Position numbers and translations under genes: made by a program. DNA of 6,552 bases. Source: Pseudomonadota bacterium (lineage in GTDB: Bacteria; Pseudomonadota; Gammaproteobacteria; Steroidobacterales; Steroidobacteraceae). Location: assembly GCA_021781775.1 (NCBI GenBank), contig JAJXWE010000096.1:1-6552 (forward strand), given 5' to 3'. This document shows, in pieces, positions 5,528 through 6,552 of this stretch (position 1 is its first letter; the number at the start of each line of letters is the position of its first letter). The notes below the pieces were generated by a model. That model had not been told where the DNA came from, searched no databases, and worked only from the letters and a program-made list of their open reading frames with translations.

Positions 5528-6552
5528 ATGAACACGGCGCAATCCGATTCCGATACGCTCGCCCCCTATGCCGCGCATGACGAGCGCTCGCGTGGGCGGC
5601 GTTTTCCCGAACAGAAGCCGGAATTTCGCAGCGAATTTCAGCGTGATCGGGACAGGATCATTCACTCCAATGCGTTCCGACGCCTGGTGTACAAGACCCA
5701 GGTCTTCGTCAACCATGAGGGCGACCTGTACCGCACGCGCATCACGCACTCGATCGAGGTCGCGCAGATCGGCCGCTCTGTGGCCCGGGCGCTGAGGGTC
5801 AATGAGACGCTCACGGAGGCGATCAGCCTCGCCCACGACCTCGGTCATACGCCGTTCGGACATGCCGGGCAGGATGCACTCAATGAGTGCATGCGCCCCC
5901 ATGGAGGATTTGAGCACAACCTGCAGTCACTGCGGGTGGTAGATGAACTCGAGGAGCGCTATGCCGCATTCCCCGGACTGAACCTGACGTTCGAATGCCG
6001 CGAAGGGATCCTGAAGCACTGCTCGGCACGCGTCGCGCAGCAGCTCGGCGAGCTGGGCGAGCGCTTCCTGCGCCATCAGCAGCCGGGCCTCGAGGCGCAA
6101 ATCGCCAATCTTGCGGATGAGATCGCCTACAACAACCACGACGTCGATGACGGCATACGCGCGGGACTTATCGATCTGCAGCAGCTCAACGAGATGCGCA
6201 TGTTCCGCCGCCAGCACCAGGTGGTGATTGCCGAGTACCCAAATCTCGGCGAGCGGCGGTTGGTACACGAAGTCATCCGCGGCATGATCAATCACATCGT
6301 GGTCGATCTGATCCGTTCGAGTCAGCAACGCATAGATGCGGTCAGCCCCGCGTCAATCGACGATGTGCGCATGCAACCGAGATCGCTGATCGCCCTCAGC
6401 GAGGCCACACTGGAAGAGCATCGCGAACTGATGCGGTTCCTGCGCGAGCGCGTCTATCGGCACTACAAAGTGCAGCGCATGACCCGCAAGGCCCGCCGGG
6501 TCATCCAGGAGCTGTTCAGCGCGTTCATGTCGGACATCCAGCTCATCCCACC
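5528..6552 (+). CDS. dgt: dGTPase-like HD-domain triphosphohydrolase (3' partial)
   Basis: Members of this family hydrolyse dGTP or other dNTPs to the deoxynucleoside and tripolyphosphate, helping to balance nucleotide pools. Translation from ATG 5528 gives 341 codons and is still open at the window edge. The shorter type of Dgt-like protein is usually about 370-400 residues, so perhaps 30-60 are missing. Conserved features are FQRDRDRIIHSNAFRRLVYKTQVF (37-60), with the RR/KTQ nucleotide-site signature, and H74 in RTRITHSIEVAQIGR. H103-D104 lie in LAHDLGHTPFGHAG and D197 in LADEIAYNNHDVDDG. H74, H103, D104 and D197 together form the HD metal site, so the protein should be active. It lacks the larger size of E. 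coli Dgt (505 residues). It starts ten bases after aroB without a clear Shine-Dalgarno; an in-frame TTG at 5522 is a weak alternative start. True substrate preference cannot be read from sequence. Confidence 0.93.
   Translation, partial: MNTAQSDSDTLAPYAAHDERSRGRRFPEQKPEFRSEFQRDRDRIIHSNAFRRLVYKTQVFVNHEGDLYRTRITHSIEVAQIGRSVARALRVNETLTEAISLAHDLGHTPFGHAGQDALNECMRPHGGFEHNLQSLRVVDELEERYAAFPGLNLTFECREGILKHCSARVAQQLGELGERFLRHQQPGLEAQIANLADEIAYNNHDVDDGIRAGLIDLQQLNEMRMFRRQHQVVIAEYPNLGERRLVHEVIRGMINHIVVDLIRSSQQRIDAVSPASIDDVRMQPRSLIALSEATLEEHRELMRFLRERVYRHYKVQRMTRKARRVIQELFSAFMSDIQLIP

Noticed and set aside
1..6552. Search for CRISPR arrays, tRNA or rRNA genes, insertion sequences and phage or defence genes
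   Set aside because: No spaced direct repeats, tRNA-like cloverleaf, transposase motif or foreign-looking gene was seen. The window is fully accounted for by core pilus, shikimate and nucleotide genes plus the 204-nt gap.

Overview
The window is GC-rich chromosomal DNA of a Gram-negative proteobacterium. All genes are on the + strand and tightly packed. The order is the end of a type IV pilus assembly operon (pilN-pilO-pilP-pilQ), then two shikimate-pathway genes (aroK, aroB), then a dGTPase-like gene (dgt) that runs off the right edge. A pilMNOPQ cluster followed by aroKB is a well-known arrangement in Gammaproteobacteria and some Betaproteobacteria. A dgt-type gene directly after aroB, instead of damX, points away from the enterics and Pseudomonas. 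I would place the source in an environmental gamma- or betaproteobacterial lineage, but the sequence alone does not fix the genus.

Layout: positions 2-283 hold the C-terminal half of PilN. The stop of pilN overlaps the start of pilO (280-945) in an ATGA. pilP (965-1477) follows after 19 nt. pilQ most likely starts at ATG 1516, not at the GTG overlapping the pilP stop, and ends at 3696. A 204-nt non-coding gap (3697-3900) separates the pilus genes from aroK (3901-4419). aroB (4429-5517) follows 9 nt later and dgt (5528 to beyond 6552) 10 nt after that.

How they work together: PilN and PilO are the inner-membrane alignment pair, PilP is the lipoprotein linking them to the outer membrane, and PilQ is the secretin through which the pilus leaves the cell. 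AroB makes 3-dehydroquinate and AroK phosphorylates shikimate, both on the route to chorismate and the aromatic amino acids. Dgt-type proteins hydrolyse dNTPs to deoxynucleosides and tripolyphosphate and have no obvious link to either pathway.

The most interesting part is the gap before aroK. It contains two successive GC-rich hairpins after pilQ, then a two-block long-range inverted repeat. Its left arm (3781-3800) is complementary to 3869-3878 and, with one mismatch in 12, to the aroK Shine-Dalgarno sequence plus start codon (3892-3903). Two smaller stems nest inside. This looks like a structured leader able to hide the aroK ribosome binding site. It is a prediction from reading complementarity by eye, without folding or comparative tests.
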